Origin: Erythrobacter sp. SD-21
GTDB lineage: Bacteria; Pseudomonadota; Alphaproteobacteria; Sphingomonadales; Sphingomonadaceae
DNA: 64,000 nucleotides
Direction: 5' to 3'
NCBI RefSeq assembly: GCF_000181515.1
Contig: NZ_ABCG01000002.1
Location: 475,036-539,035 of the forward strand
Shown here: one piece after another, positions 34,174-42,485 of the stretch
How positions within the stretch are numbered: position 1 is the first letter of the stretch
Layout of the letters: every line of letters begins with the position of its first letter
Program-made: the position numbers and the translations under genes
The notes under the pieces: generated by a model
What the model saw: the letters and a program-made list of their open reading frames with translations, nothing else
What the model was told of the DNA's origin: nothing
Databases searched by the model: none

Positions 34174-35265
34174 GCGCGGGTGTCGCGGGAGATCTGGGTG
34201 ATGTGGCCCATCTTGCGGCCCTCGCTCGCCTCGGCCTTGCCGTAGTCGTGGAGGTGGACGCGCGAATCGGTCAGCTTCGCCGCCGCGCTGTCGATCTCGC
34301 TGCCGAGGATGTTGCGCATCTCGACCGCTGCCGAGGATGTTGCGCATCTCGACCGCGGCCACGGTGGTGCGCGTATCGCCCAGCGGCAGGCCGGCGACCG
34401 CGCGGATGTGGTTCTCGAACTGGCTGGTGGCCGCGCCTTCGATGGTCCAGTGGCCCGAGTTGTGCACGCGCGGGGCCATCTCGTTGAAGATCGGCCCTTC
34501 GCGCGTGGCAAAGAATTCCAGCGTCAGCACGCCGACGTATTTGAGCGCATCGGCGACCTTGCGCGCCAATTCGCGGGCATGGGCGACATGGCGTTCGATC
34601 TCGGCTCCCGCCGGATAGCGCGAGGCGGCAAGAATGCCGCCCTCGTGGATGTTGCGGGTCGAATCCCAGAAGCGGATTTCGCCGTCCTGCGTGCGCACGA
34701 GGATGACCGAGAATTCCGCGTCGAATTCGACGAAGCCTTCGTAGACGCACGCCACATCGGGTACACGCAGGGCCTGCGCCTCGCGGATCGACATGATGCG
34801 CCACTGGCCCTTGCCGTCGTAACCGTCGCGCCGGGTCTTGAGGATGCCGGGCGCGCCATAGCGATCGACCGCGGTGATAAGGTCGTGCGAGGAATCGACC
34901 TTGGAATAGGCGGCGGGCTTGCCGCCGAGCCCTTCGATGAAGCGCTTTTCGGTCAGGCGGTCCTGCGCGGTTTCCAGCGCGATGGGGTCGGGAAAGATTT
35001 TTTCAGCCGGGATGGCGCGTGCGGCGGTGACAGGGACGTTCTCGAACTCCCAGGTCACGACATCGCATTGCGCGGCGAAACCGGCGAGTGTCACTTCATC
35101 GTCCCACTCGGCGGTGACGAAACCATCGCAGACCGCGCTCATCACATTGTCGCCTTCCGGCGCGTAGCCAATGCAGCGATAGCCGAGTTGCGCGGCGCTC
35201 ATCGCCATCATCCGGCCAAGCTGGCCGCCGCCGAGGATGCCGATGGTGAAGCCGCGCGCGAGCAT
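34170..35265 (-). pseudogene. purK: N5-carboxyaminoimidazole ribonucleotide synthetase, frame-shifted by a 28-bp tandem duplication
   Basis: PurK carboxylates AIR with ATP. The first ~310 codons are intact: GILGGGQLGRMMA, TWEFENVP, KTRRDGYDGKGQW, FDSTRNIHEGGILAAS-like segment, and NEMAPRVHNSGHWTIEGA. A perfect 28-base duplication at 34299-34354 repeats the VEMRNILGS codons; 28 is not a multiple of three, so the frame breaks there. If one copy is removed, the frame continues EIDSAAAKLTDSRVHLHDYGK to SEGRKMGHITQIS and stops at 34170, giving the normal 355 residues. As written, the frame runs through into folA. Upstream, purE overlaps by one base. Confidence 0.85.
34299..34354. repeat. Perfect 28-bp tandem duplication inside purK
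   Basis: Two directly adjacent identical 28-base units, 34299-34326 and 34327-34354, each starting GCTGCCGAGGATGTTGCGCA on the plus strand. The second copy shifts the purK reading frame by +1. Slippage or recombination could delete one unit and restore the gene. Confidence 0.97.
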
Positions 35266-35759
35266 CAGTCGGCAGGCCTTTCGGTGACGGCGGCGCTCCG
35301 GGCGCTGCGCCAGTCCTTCAGGCGCTGCCCGAGTTCCGCGTCGTTATTGGCAAGGATGGCAGCGGCCAGCAGGCCCGCGTTGGTCGCGCCGGCCTCGCCG
35401 ATGGCCAGCGTGCCGACGGGGACGCCGGCGGGCATCTGGACGATGGAGAGCAGGCTGTCCTGCCCCGAAAGCGCGCGCGACTGGACCGGGACGCCCAGCA
35501 CGGGGACATGCGTCAGCGCGGCGATCATGCCCGGCAGATGCGCCGCCCCGCCTGCGCCCGCGATGATGACATGGAAGCCCTCGTTCTCGGCGGCCTTTGC
35601 GAAATCGTACATCCTTTCGGGCGTCCGGTGAGCCGAAACGATGCGCACATCGGTGGCGACGCCCAGCTCCTCCAGCACGTCGGCGGCGCATTTCATGGTC
35701 GACCAGTCCGACTGGCTCCCCATGACGATTGCAATCTTTGCTCCTCCCCCTTGCGCCAT
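35265..35759 (-). CDS. purE: N5-carboxyaminoimidazole ribonucleotide mutase
   Basis: Acts with PurK in purine synthesis, converting N5-CAIR to CAIR. The 164-residue class I PurE shows [11 protein letters not shown], the catalytic SAHRTPERM, and [12 protein letters not shown]. The stop and the purK start share one base (TGATG). It follows gpmA with a one-base gap. Confidence 0.95.
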   Translation of the reverse strand: MAQGGGAKIAIVMGSQSDWSTMKCAADVLEELGVATDVRIVSAHRTPERMYDFAKAAENEGFHVIIAGAGGAAHLPGMIAALTHVPVLGVPVQSRALSGQDSLLSIVQMPAGVPVGTLAIGEAGATNAGLLAAAILANNDAELGQRLKDWRSARSAAVTERPAD

Positions 35760-35760
35760 C

Positions 35761-36447
35761 TTATGCGTCCTTCAGGTAATAGCGTTCGCCCGAAACCGTC
35801 GCGCCGTCGAATTCGTAGACGATCGGCTGGCCGGTCGGGATTTCGAGGCCGGTTATTTCTTCGTCCGAAATGTTGGAAAGGTGTTTCACCAGCGCACGCA
35901 AGGAATTGCCGTGGGCCGAGATAATCACCGTTTCGCCTTTCGCGAGTCGCGGCAGGATCGCCTCTCCCCAATAGGGCAGGACGCGCTCGATAGTGAGCTT
36001 CAGGCTTTCGGTCAGCGGCACGTCGATCCCCGCGTAACGCGGGTCGTCCGACAGGTCGAATTCGCTGCCGCGTTTCATCTCGGGCGGCGGCACGTCGAAG
36101 CTGCGGCGCCAGATGTGCACCTGCTCGTCGCCATGCTTTTCGCGGGTTTGCTGCTTGTCGAGGCCGGTAAGGCCGCCATAATGGCGCTCGTTCAGATGCC
36201 AATCGCGGGTCACCGGGATCCACAGCCGGTCGCATTCCTCCAGCGCCAGGTTGAGCGTCTTGATCGCGCGTTTCTGGAGCGAGGTGAAGGACACCGTCGG
36301 CAGCACGCCCTTGGCCTGCATCAGCCGGCCCGCCTCGCGCGCTTCGGCTTCGCCCTTCTCGGTGAGGTCGACATCCCACCAGCCGGTGAAACGGTTGGCG
36401 AGGTTCCACTCGCTCTGGCCGTGGCGAACGAGGATCAGCTTCGTCAT
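35761..36447 (-). CDS. gpmA: 2,3-bisphosphoglycerate-dependent phosphoglycerate mutase
   Basis: Glycolytic mutase of 228 residues. The phosphohistidine is in [10 protein letters not shown] (H9), with [13 protein letters not shown] and the second His in [13 protein letters not shown]. It is the first gene of the long minus-strand run that continues through purE, purK, folA, ribF, ileS, lspA and the DUF3035 gene. Confidence 0.95.
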   Translation of the reverse strand: MTKLILVRHGQSEWNLANRFTGWWDVDLTEKGEAEAREAGRLMQAKGVLPTVSFTSLQKRAIKTLNLALEECDRLWIPVTRDWHLNERHYGGLTGLDKQQTREKHGDEQVHIWRRSFDVPPPEMKRGSEFDLSDDPRYAGIDVPLTESLKLTIERVLPYWGEAILPRLAKGETVIISAHGNSLRALVKHLSNISDEEITGLEIPTGQPIVYEFDGATVSGERYYLKDA

Positions 36448-36480
36448 GACTACTCCGGTTTTCGCTAGGAGTGCCGTGCG

Positions 36481-36624
36481 TTAGCGCTCCGTATTGGGCT
36501 TGGAAACCCCGTCCTCGCCCGATTCGCGCATTTCGCGGTTCTGGGCTTTTCGGCGGCGGAGGTTCTCACGAAGTTTCGTGGCGAGGCGTTCCTCGCGTGT
36601 CATCTTGTCGTTTGCGGCGCTCAT
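36481..36624 (-). CDS. Small basic protein of 47 residues, unknown function
   Basis: A short frame from ATG 36624 to TAA 36481, reading MSAANDKMTREERLATKLRE then NLRRRKAQNREMRE and an acidic end. It is rich in Arg, Lys and Glu, is probably one long helix, and has no membrane segment. I recall short proteins with TREERLAxKLRENLRRRKAQ in sphingomonads, which suggests it is real; no function is known. It lies between gpmA and tRNA-Thr on the gpmA strand. Confidence 0.6.
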   Translation of the reverse strand: MSAANDKMTREERLATKLRENLRRRKAQNREMRESGEDGVSKPNTER

Positions 36625-36738
36625 GGCGCATTCCTTTTGCGAATTTCGTCAATCCGGGCAAGCGAAGGTTGACTTATCCGCCGCGTCTGCCAATAGCGCG
36701 CGCCTCCACCCCATCGGTATGACCGACGGGCAGCATGT

Positions 36739-36813
36739 GCTGCTGTAGCTCAGTGGTAGAGCGCACCCTTGGTAAGGGTGAGGCCGGGAGTTCAATCCTC
36801 CCCAGCAGCACCA
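36739..36813 (+). tRNA. tRNA-Thr (anticodon GGT)
   Basis: Folds as a complete cloverleaf: acceptor GCTGCTG with CAGCAGC, D-arm GCTC-AGTGGTA-GAGC, anticodon stem CACCC/GGGTG with loop TTGGTAA giving anticodon GGT, T-arm GGGAG-TTCAATC-CTCCC, and encoded A-CCA end. Reads ACC/ACU codons. Confidence 0.96.
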
Positions 36814-36834
36814 TTTTCTTCGAGAATGTTTCCT

Positions 36835-36935
36835 GTTTTCGCGCCGACCTCCGTCGGCGCGTCCTCGGCGTGGTTTCGAAGCTTTCGCGTCGAGCACCTG
36901 CGGGCGGGCGGTCTCCCTTGCGGGGCCTCCGCCGG
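36835..36935 (+). repeat. Dispersed intergenic repeat, copy 4, with covarying hairpin
   Basis: Starts 22 bases after tRNA-Thr. Hairpin CGCGCCGAC-CTCC-GTCGGCGCG at 36840-36861 has the same loop and position as in copy 2, but two base pairs in the stem differ compensatorily. It continues GTCCTCG, then ACCTGCGGGCGGGCGGT and CTCCCTTGCGG, matching copy 2. Confidence 0.65.
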
Positions 36936-36996
36936 CCCGGTTTTGGGTTGCACTTGGCCACCTATCGCGGCACTCCTTTTTCCGAGGGAGAGCTTC

Positions 36997-38166
36997 ATGG
37001 ATTTCCGCCTTACCGACCAGCAGCGCGAGCTACAGGATGCTGCGCGAACCTTTGCGCGCAAGGAATTGCCCCATCTCGCGCGCGAGATGGAGGAGAAGGA
37101 TTTCTCCGTGCCGGCCGAGATGGTGCGGCGGTATGGCGAGATGGGCTTCCTCGGGGTCAATCTGCCCGAGCAATATGGCGGGCTGGGGCTCGGCCATCTC
37201 GAAGCGCTGCTGGTGCTCGAACAGTTTGCGATGATTTCGAACGCGGTCGCTTTCCCGATTTTCGAGGCGCTGGTGGGTCCGGCCCGCACCATCGAGCGAT
37301 TCGGTTCGGACGCGCTCAGGGCAAAAATCATACCGCAGGTCGTCAGCGGCGAGGCGACGGTGGCCGTATCCATGTCCGAACCCGATGCGGGAACCGCGCT
37401 GACCGATCTTTCCACCCGCGCCCGCGAGGAGGGCGACCAGTTCATCCTCGATGGCAACAAGCGCTGGACCTCGGGCGCGGGCCATGCGCGCTATTATGTC
37501 GTCTACACGCGGCTTTCCGATGCGCCGGGTGCCAAGGGGATCGGTGCGCTGCTGGTCGACAAGGAGATGCAAGGCATGTCCTTCGGCTCCCGCGAACAAC
37601 TGATGGGGTTCCGCGGGATCGAGACGCGCGACATCACCTTCGATGGCGTGAAGGTGCCGCGCGAAAACCTCATCGTGCCTGCAGGCGGTTTCGGGAAACT
37701 GATGAGTGCTTTCGGCCTCGAGCGCTGCGGGAATGCGACGCAATCGCTCGGCCTTGCCGCCGCCGCACTCGAACAGGCGACCGAATACGTCCAGGAACGT
37801 GCAGCTTTCGGCAAACCCATCGTCGACTTCCAGGCGGTGCAGATGCGGCTTGCCGAAATGGCGATGCAGGTCGAGGCCGCACGCCTCCTCATCTACCGCG
37901 CCGCCGCCAACTCCGAGCAGAACGAGGACGGCCTGCCGAGCGTCTACGAAAGCTCCACCGCCAAGTGCTATGCCAACGAGATTGTCCGCAGCGTCACCGC
38001 CAACGGCATGCAAGTGATGGGTGGCTACGGCTATCACAAGGAATACGGCATGGAGCAGCGCGTGCGCGACGGCTTTGCCTGGGGCATCGCCGGCGGGACG
38101 ACCGACGTGCAGAAGACCAACATCGCGGCGGCAATCGTCGGAAGGCGCTTCGATCAAAGGCGTTGA
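36997..38166 (+). CDS. Acyl-CoA dehydrogenase family protein
   Basis: FAD enzyme of 389 residues, passing electrons to EtfAB. N-terminal helical domain (DQQRELQDAARTFARKEL), the FAD/substrate segment VAVSMSEPDAGTALTD, a middle beta domain, and a C-terminal domain (YVQERAAFGKPIVDFQAVQMRLAEM, IAGGTTDVQKTNIAAAIVGR). The usual catalytic Glu before GGT in many ACADs (IYEGT) is replaced by Gly here; a Glu in FGLERCGNA may act instead, as in isovaleryl-CoA dehydrogenase. The substrate is unknown. Starts with its own ATG at 36997; upstream frame to 36769 crosses tRNA-Thr and repeat and is ignored. Confidence 0.9.
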   Translation: MDFRLTDQQRELQDAARTFARKELPHLAREMEEKDFSVPAEMVRRYGEMGFLGVNLPEQYGGLGLGHLEALLVLEQFAMISNAVAFPIFEALVGPARTIERFGSDALRAKIIPQVVSGEATVAVSMSEPDAGTALTDLSTRAREEGDQFILDGNKRWTSGAGHARYYVVYTRLSDAPGAKGIGALLVDKEMQGMSFGSREQLMGFRGIETRDITFDGVKVPRENLIVPAGGFGKLMSAFGLERCGNATQSLGLAAAALEQATEYVQERAAFGKPIVDFQAVQMRLAEMAMQVEAARLLIYRAAANSEQNEDGLPSVYESSTAKCYANEIVRSVTANGMQVMGGYGYHKEYGMEQRVRDGFAWGIAGGTTDVQKTNIAAAIVGRRFDQRR

Positions 38167-38198
38167 TCGGCTCAACTGTGTTGCTTAAGTAAACCGGT

Positions 38199-38666
38199 AT
38201 GGACGGACCCGAAGACCTCACCCAGCTCGACCCGCGCTACAAGTCGATGATGCGCCTCGTTGCCGGCCTTTTCGCCATAGCCCTGCTTGTGGCGGCGACC
38301 ATCGCGGAGATCGCTATTCCCGGCTGGACCGGCGTGGTCTGGGCACCCGTGACACTGGTGGCCGCCTATCTCGTGCTCTACCTCCCGATGCGCCGCTATG
38401 CGACGCGCGGCTATTCCATCGCCGAAGAGCGCCTGCGGGTGGTGCGCGGAGTGCTGTTCCACACCGACACCATCGTCCCGTTCGGACGGGTGCAGCATAT
38501 CGATGTCGACCAGGGGCCGCTCGAACGCGGCTTCGGACTGGCAACGCTCACGGTCCACACCGCCGGCTCGCACAACTCCTCGGTCTCGCTCCCGGGACTG
38601 TCGCATTCCGACGCGCTGGCCATGCGGGACGGTATTCGCGCGGCAATCCGGCGCGATACGCTGTGA
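38199..38666 (+). CDS. PH-domain membrane protein (DUF304/YdbS-like)
   Basis: A 155-residue protein: two membrane helices (RLVAGLFAIALLVAATIAEI, VWAPVTLVAAYLVLY) then a bacterial PH-like domain (YSIAEERLRVVRGVLFHTDTIVPFGRVQHIDVDQGPLERGFGLA). It pairs with the longer PH protein that follows and overlaps its GTG start. Family function is unknown; in Bacillus such YdbS/YdbT pairs protect against lantibiotics. Confidence 0.85.
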   Translation: MDGPEDLTQLDPRYKSMMRLVAGLFAIALLVAATIAEIAIPGWTGVVWAPVTLVAAYLVLYLPMRRYATRGYSIAEERLRVVRGVLFHTDTIVPFGRVQHIDVDQGPLERGFGLATLTVHTAGSHNSSVSLPGLSHSDALAMRDGIRAAIRRDTL

Positions 38667-40201
38667 CCACGCGCGAGCCGGAAGCCCGGCGCACCGATCC
38701 CAAGGGCTTTGTCGTTCGCGCGGTGACCATGCTCGCCCAGCTGGTGATCCCCCTCGGTGTCGCCGCCGTGACGATTTTTGACGATGGCGGCGCGTCGGCG
38801 AAGATCGCCTGGGCGATGCCCTTCGTGATCCTGCTGATCCTGGCCAACCTCGTCATCGCCTATCTCCAGTGGACGCGGCTCACATACACGGTTGGTGACA
38901 CCGATATCCGGGTCGAAAGCGGCGTCTTGGCGCGCGCCGCGCGGTCGGTTCCCTACGAAAGGATTCAGGACATCAGCCTCGAACAGAAGCTGCTGCCGCG
39001 CCTCTTCGGACTGGTGGAAGTGAAGTTCGAGACGGGGGCGGGCGGCAAGGACGACCTTTCGCTGACCTACCTCTCCGAAGCCGAGGGCGAGCGGTTGCGC
39101 GAATTGGTACGCGAACGGCGCGAGGGCCCGGCTGCCACGCTCGCGACCGATACCGCGCCGGACGCTGGGCAAAGACCGGCCGAGGCCGAAGTGCTGTTCG
39201 CGATGGGCCCGAAGCGCGTGTTGACCTTCGGCCTGTTCGAGTTCTCCCTTGTGGTGGTGGCAGTGATCGGCGGCCTTGCGCAGCAACTGGATTTCCTGCT
39301 GCCCTTCGACTTGTGGGATTTCGACGAATGGGAGCAACGGCTCGCGGGGCCCGGCCAGTACCTTTCTGGGCTGGGGCCGCTGGCGCAATTTGCGGGCCTG
39401 CTTTTCGCGTTGTTGACGCTGGCTTTCGTCGGCGTTGCTACGGGCCTCGTCCGTACTGCGCTGCGCGAATGGAATTTCCGGCTCGAGCGCACGGCCAAGG
39501 GCCTGCGCCGTCGCCGCGGCCTGCTGACGCGCACCGACCTCGTCATGCCGCTGCACCGGGTCCAGGCGCTCCGCCTCGACACCGGCTTTCTGCGGCGGCA
39601 CTTCGGCTGGCACGGGCTCAAGATCATCAGCCTCGCGAGCGATAGCGGCGGAGCCAATCACGACGCGGTGCCTTTTGGCCGGATGGAGGAAATCCACCCC
39701 GTTGTTCGCACCACCGGCTTTTCCCTGCCGCCGGAAGGCACGCAGTGGGACCGAGCGTTGAAGAGTTACCGGACCGACAAGGCGCTGCTGGCGGCGCTGT
39801 ACCTAGTGCCGGCCACCATCGTAGCGGCGCTTCTGGCAAACAACTGGCTGTGGATTGCCCCGCTCGCGGGCCTGCTGTTCCTGCTGGCGGAGCAATACTG
39901 GCGCTGGAAGCACGACTATCGCGCGCTGGGCGAACGCCAGCTTTATTCGCGCCACGGCTGGTTCAGCCCGAGCCTGGCCATTGCCTCGCGGGTGAAACTG
40001 CAGTCGGTCGAGATCGCGCAAGGTCCGCTCGCGCAGATGCGGGGATACGCTAGCCTCCACCTGGGCCTTGCGGGGGGCAAGCTGCGCGTACATGGCATGC
40101 CGCTGTCCGAGGCGCGGCGCTGGCGCGATGCGCTGGCCGAGAGCATGGCGGGCAGCGATTTTTCCGTCTTGCTGGAAAAGAAGGGCGCGCCCGCACTCTA
40201 G
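38663..40201 (+). CDS. PH-domain membrane protein with tandem domains (DUF304/YdbT-like)
   Basis: A 512-residue protein with at least five membrane segments and repeated PH-like units: YTVGDTDIRVESGVLARAARSVPYERIQDISLEQKLLPRLFGLVEV, a middle copy (RLERTAKGLRRRRGLLTRTDLVMPLHRVQALRL), and a C-terminal copy (RQLYSRHGWFSPSLAIASRVKLQSVEIAQGPLAQMRG). The GTG start at 38663 overlaps the stop of the shorter partner. The two genes look like a coupled unit of membrane PH proteins of unknown job. Confidence 0.85.
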   Translation: MTTREPEARRTDPKGFVVRAVTMLAQLVIPLGVAAVTIFDDGGASAKIAWAMPFVILLILANLVIAYLQWTRLTYTVGDTDIRVESGVLARAARSVPYERIQDISLEQKLLPRLFGLVEVKFETGAGGKDDLSLTYLSEAEGERLRELVRERREGPAATLATDTAPDAGQRPAEAEVLFAMGPKRVLTFGLFEFSLVVVAVIGGLAQQLDFLLPFDLWDFDEWEQRLAGPGQYLSGLGPLAQFAGLLFALLTLAFVGVATGLVRTALREWNFRLERTAKGLRRRRGLLTRTDLVMPLHRVQALRLDTGFLRRHFGWHGLKIISLASDSGGANHDAVPFGRMEEIHPVVRTTGFSLPPEGTQWDRALKSYRTDKALLAALYLVPATIVAALLANNWLWIAPLAGLLFLLAEQYWRWKHDYRALGERQLYSRHGWFSPSLAIASRVKLQSVEIAQGPLAQMRGYASLHLGLAGGKLRVHGMPLSEARRWRDALAESMAGSDFSVLLEKKGAPAL

Positions 40202-40494
40202 GCGCGCAAATCGGACAGATCCTTATGCCTGTCGAAATAGCGTTCGACGTAAGAGCAATCGGGCGCGATCTTGAAGCCCTCCTGGCGCGCATCGGCAACC
40301 AGCGCCTTCACCAGCGCCTCGGCCACGCCCTTACCGCGCGCTTCGGGCGGCACGAAGGTGTGTTCGGCATGGCGCACGCCCTGCCGGTCGGTCCAGCTGA
40401 GCTTTGCCGTGCTGTCGCTTGTATCCAATTTTGCAATATAATCGCCGTGTGTGACCCGATCGCGGCGTTCTATTTCGATTTCTGCGTGGCTCAT
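40198..40494 (-). CDS. Small GNAT-like acetyltransferase (YjdJ type)
   Basis: 98 residues with the acetyl-CoA binding pattern ARGKGVAEALVKALVADARQEGFKIAP and the C-terminal CSYVERYFDRH, which fit the short YjdJ/GNAT family. The substrate is unknown. The 3' end overlaps the previous + gene by 4 bases (convergent). The frame is open far upstream but the ATG at 40494 is the family-like start (MSHAEIEIER). Confidence 0.85.
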   Translation of the reverse strand: MSHAEIEIERRDRVTHGDYIAKLDTSDSTAKLSWTDRQGVRHAEHTFVPPEARGKGVAEALVKALVADARQEGFKIAPDCSYVERYFDRHKDLSDLRA

Positions 40495-40548
40495 GTTCTT
40501 TTCTTTCCTTGCTACCCAACCAATGCATAGGTCGCTACACGCGTTCCA

Positions 40549-41544
40549 ATGCAGTTCCTCTCCGACAATGCCGCCAGCGTTCAACCTGCCGTATGGGAGG
40601 CGATGCGCAAGGCCGATGCGGCTTCTTCTCCTTACGATGGCGACAGGCTGAGCGTTTCCCTCGACGAAAAGATGGCGGCGTTGTTCGGGCGCCAGTGTGC
40701 GGTGTTGTGGGTGGCGACGGGCACGGCTGCCAACTGCCTTGCGCTGGCCACCATGGTGCCGCCGCACGGCGCGGTGGTGTGCCACGAGGAAGCGCATATC
40801 GAGATGGACGAGGGCGGGGCGCCCGGCTTCTTTCTCCATGGGGCGAAACTGCTCCTGTGCCAGGGCGAGGGCGCCAAGCTGACGCCCGACGCGATCCGCG
40901 CGGTCATCGACCCGATCCGCGACGACGTGCACCAAGTCCAGCCGCACGCGATCTCGATCACGCAGGCGAGCGAATACGGGCGGGTCTATCGGCCCGAAGA
41001 ACTCGCCGCGATCCGCACGCTAGCCAGCGAGCGGGGGCTCGGCCTCCATATGGACGGCGCGCGCTTCGGCAACGCCGCCGCCTTTCTCGACTCTCCGGCA
41101 GGCGATGTTGCGGGCGAGGTCGATGCGCTCAGCTTCGGTTTCGTGAAGAACGGCGCGATGAGCGCGGAAGCCATTGTCTTTTTCGACGAAGGGCAGGCCG
41201 ATCTCGCGCGCTACCGCCGCAAGCGGGCCGGGCATCTGCAGAGCAAGGGCCGCTTCCTCGCCGCGCAAATCCACGCCATGCTCGACGGCGATCTCTGGCT
41301 CGAGAACGCGCGCAGCGCCAACGCCGCGGCTGCGGAAATCGCGGGCGCTTGCGCCGACCGACTGATGCATCCGGTCGAGGCCAACGAACTCTTCGTGCGC
41401 TGCACGCCGCAGGAGCGCGAGGCGCTGCGCGGGCGAGGCTTCGGCTTTTACGATTGGGGCGAGGGCGCGGCGCGCTTCGTCACCGCCTGGAACACGCGCG
41501 AAGAAGACGCCCTCGCGCTGGCAAAGGCCATTGCAAGCCTATGA
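40549..41544 (+). CDS. Threonine aldolase / beta-eliminating lyase-like PLP enzyme
   Basis: The 331-residue fold-type I PLP enzyme starts QFLSDNAASVQPAVWEAMRKA and has SPYDGDRLSVSLDEKMAALFG, GLHMDGARFGNAAA (PLP-binding Asp), and a Schiff-base lysine in SFGFVKNGAMSAEAIVFFD. This resembles low-specificity threonine aldolases, which give glycine and acetaldehyde, but the KNGAM loop differs from the common KGLGAP, so the exact reaction is uncertain. Its stop overlaps the next gene as ATGA. Confidence 0.82.
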   Translation: MQFLSDNAASVQPAVWEAMRKADAASSPYDGDRLSVSLDEKMAALFGRQCAVLWVATGTAANCLALATMVPPHGAVVCHEEAHIEMDEGGAPGFFLHGAKLLLCQGEGAKLTPDAIRAVIDPIRDDVHQVQPHAISITQASEYGRVYRPEELAAIRTLASERGLGLHMDGARFGNAAAFLDSPAGDVAGEVDALSFGFVKNGAMSAEAIVFFDEGQADLARYRRKRAGHLQSKGRFLAAQIHAMLDGDLWLENARSANAAAAEIAGACADRLMHPVEANELFVRCTPQEREALRGRGFGFYDWGEGAARFVTAWNTREEDALALAKAIASL

Positions 41545-42485
41545 GCGCGTCCAGTGGCGGCGAGAGCCTGCTCGCCCCGAAGAACCTTGCCGCCTTCCTG
41601 CTGGTGAGCCTGATCTGGGGCGGCACTTGGCTGGTGATCCGCGACCAGATTTCGAGCGTGCCGCCGAGCTGGTCGATCACCTGGCGCTTCATCGTGGCCG
41701 CGCTCGGCATGTTCGCCTTGACGGCACTGCGCGGCGAACCGCTGATGCTAAGCTCGGGGGGCTGGCGCTGGGCGGCGGCGCTGGGGCTGTTCCAGTTCAC
41801 GCTCAACTTCACCTTCGTCTATCATGCCGAGCATTACATCACCTCCGGCCTCGTCGCGGTAATGTTCGCGCTGCTGGTGGTGCCCAACGCGATCCTCGGC
41901 AAATTTGTGCTCGGCCAGCCGATCCGGCGCGAGTTTGTCATCGGCTCACTGATCGCGGCCATCGGCGTGGCCATGCTGTTCGCGCAGGAATACCGCGCCA
42001 CGCCTGCTACGCTCGGGCAGGTGCTGCTCGGCGCAGGCCTGACGGTGGGCGGTATCCTGTCGGCGAGCGCCGCCAATATCGTGCAGGCGATGGAGGGGGC
42101 GAAAAGGCAGCCGCTGCTGACGCTGCTCGCCTGGTCGATGGTGATCGGCGTGGTGCTCAACACGATTTACGCGCTGGCGACGCAGGGGCCGCCACAATGG
42201 GACGCGCGCCCCTCCTATGCGCTCGGCATCCTCTATCTCGGCCTCGCCGGTTCGGTAATTACCTTCCCTTTATATTACGGGCTGGTCCGCAAGGTCGGGG
42301 CGGGCACGGCGGCCTACAGCTCGGTGATCGTGCCGACCGTGGCCATGATCCTGTCGACGCTGTTCGAAGGCTTTGTCTGGGGCCTGCTTCCCGCAGCGGG
42401 CGCAGCAATTACGCTGGTTGGCATGGTCGTTGCCATGCGGGGCCGCGCTGCCCCGCCGCCGCGCCGCGCTACGCCGGAGCCCTGA
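41541..42485 (+). CDS. DMT-superfamily transporter (EamA domain)
   Basis: A 314-residue inner-membrane protein with ten hydrophobic segments in two EamA repeats (first LAAFLLVSLIWGGTWLVIR; second LTLLAWSMVIGVVLNTIYAL). Conserved VKVGAGTAAYSSVIVPTVAMILS-type segment is present. Such exporters move amino acids or metabolites; the substrate is unknown. It overlaps the PLP enzyme start-to-stop and a convergent SDR gene by 17 bases. Confidence 0.88.
   Translation: MSASSGGESLLAPKNLAAFLLVSLIWGGTWLVIRDQISSVPPSWSITWRFIVAALGMFALTALRGEPLMLSSGGWRWAAALGLFQFTLNFTFVYHAEHYITSGLVAVMFALLVVPNAILGKFVLGQPIRREFVIGSLIAAIGVAMLFAQEYRATPATLGQVLLGAGLTVGGILSASAANIVQAMEGAKRQPLLTLLAWSMVIGVVLNTIYALATQGPPQWDARPSYALGILYLGLAGSVITFPLYYGLVRKVGAGTAAYSSVIVPTVAMILSTLFEGFVWGLLPAAGAAITLVGMVVAMRGRAAPPPRRATPEP

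Noticed and set aside
34299..34354. Start of a CRISPR or minisatellite array
   Set aside because: Only two units, no spacers, and it lies inside a coding gene.
33679..35265. A natural 528-residue PurK-DHFR fusion protein
   Set aside because: The joining ~50 residues are Arg/Gln/Pro-rich frame-shifted PurK codons, and removing one 28-bp unit restores a normal PurK and an ATGA junction. The open fusion frame is a by-product of the duplication.
36739..36997. Integration site of a mobile element at tRNA-Thr (and likewise at tRNA-Gly, 52892)
   Set aside because: No integrase, no duplicated tRNA 3' end and no foreign genes lie nearby; the neighbours are housekeeping genes.
36735..38192. A 485-codon plus-strand frame crossing tRNA-Thr and the acyl-CoA dehydrogenase
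   Set aside because: It includes the tRNA and the repeat and is out of frame with the dehydrogenase, whose domains are all in the other frame.
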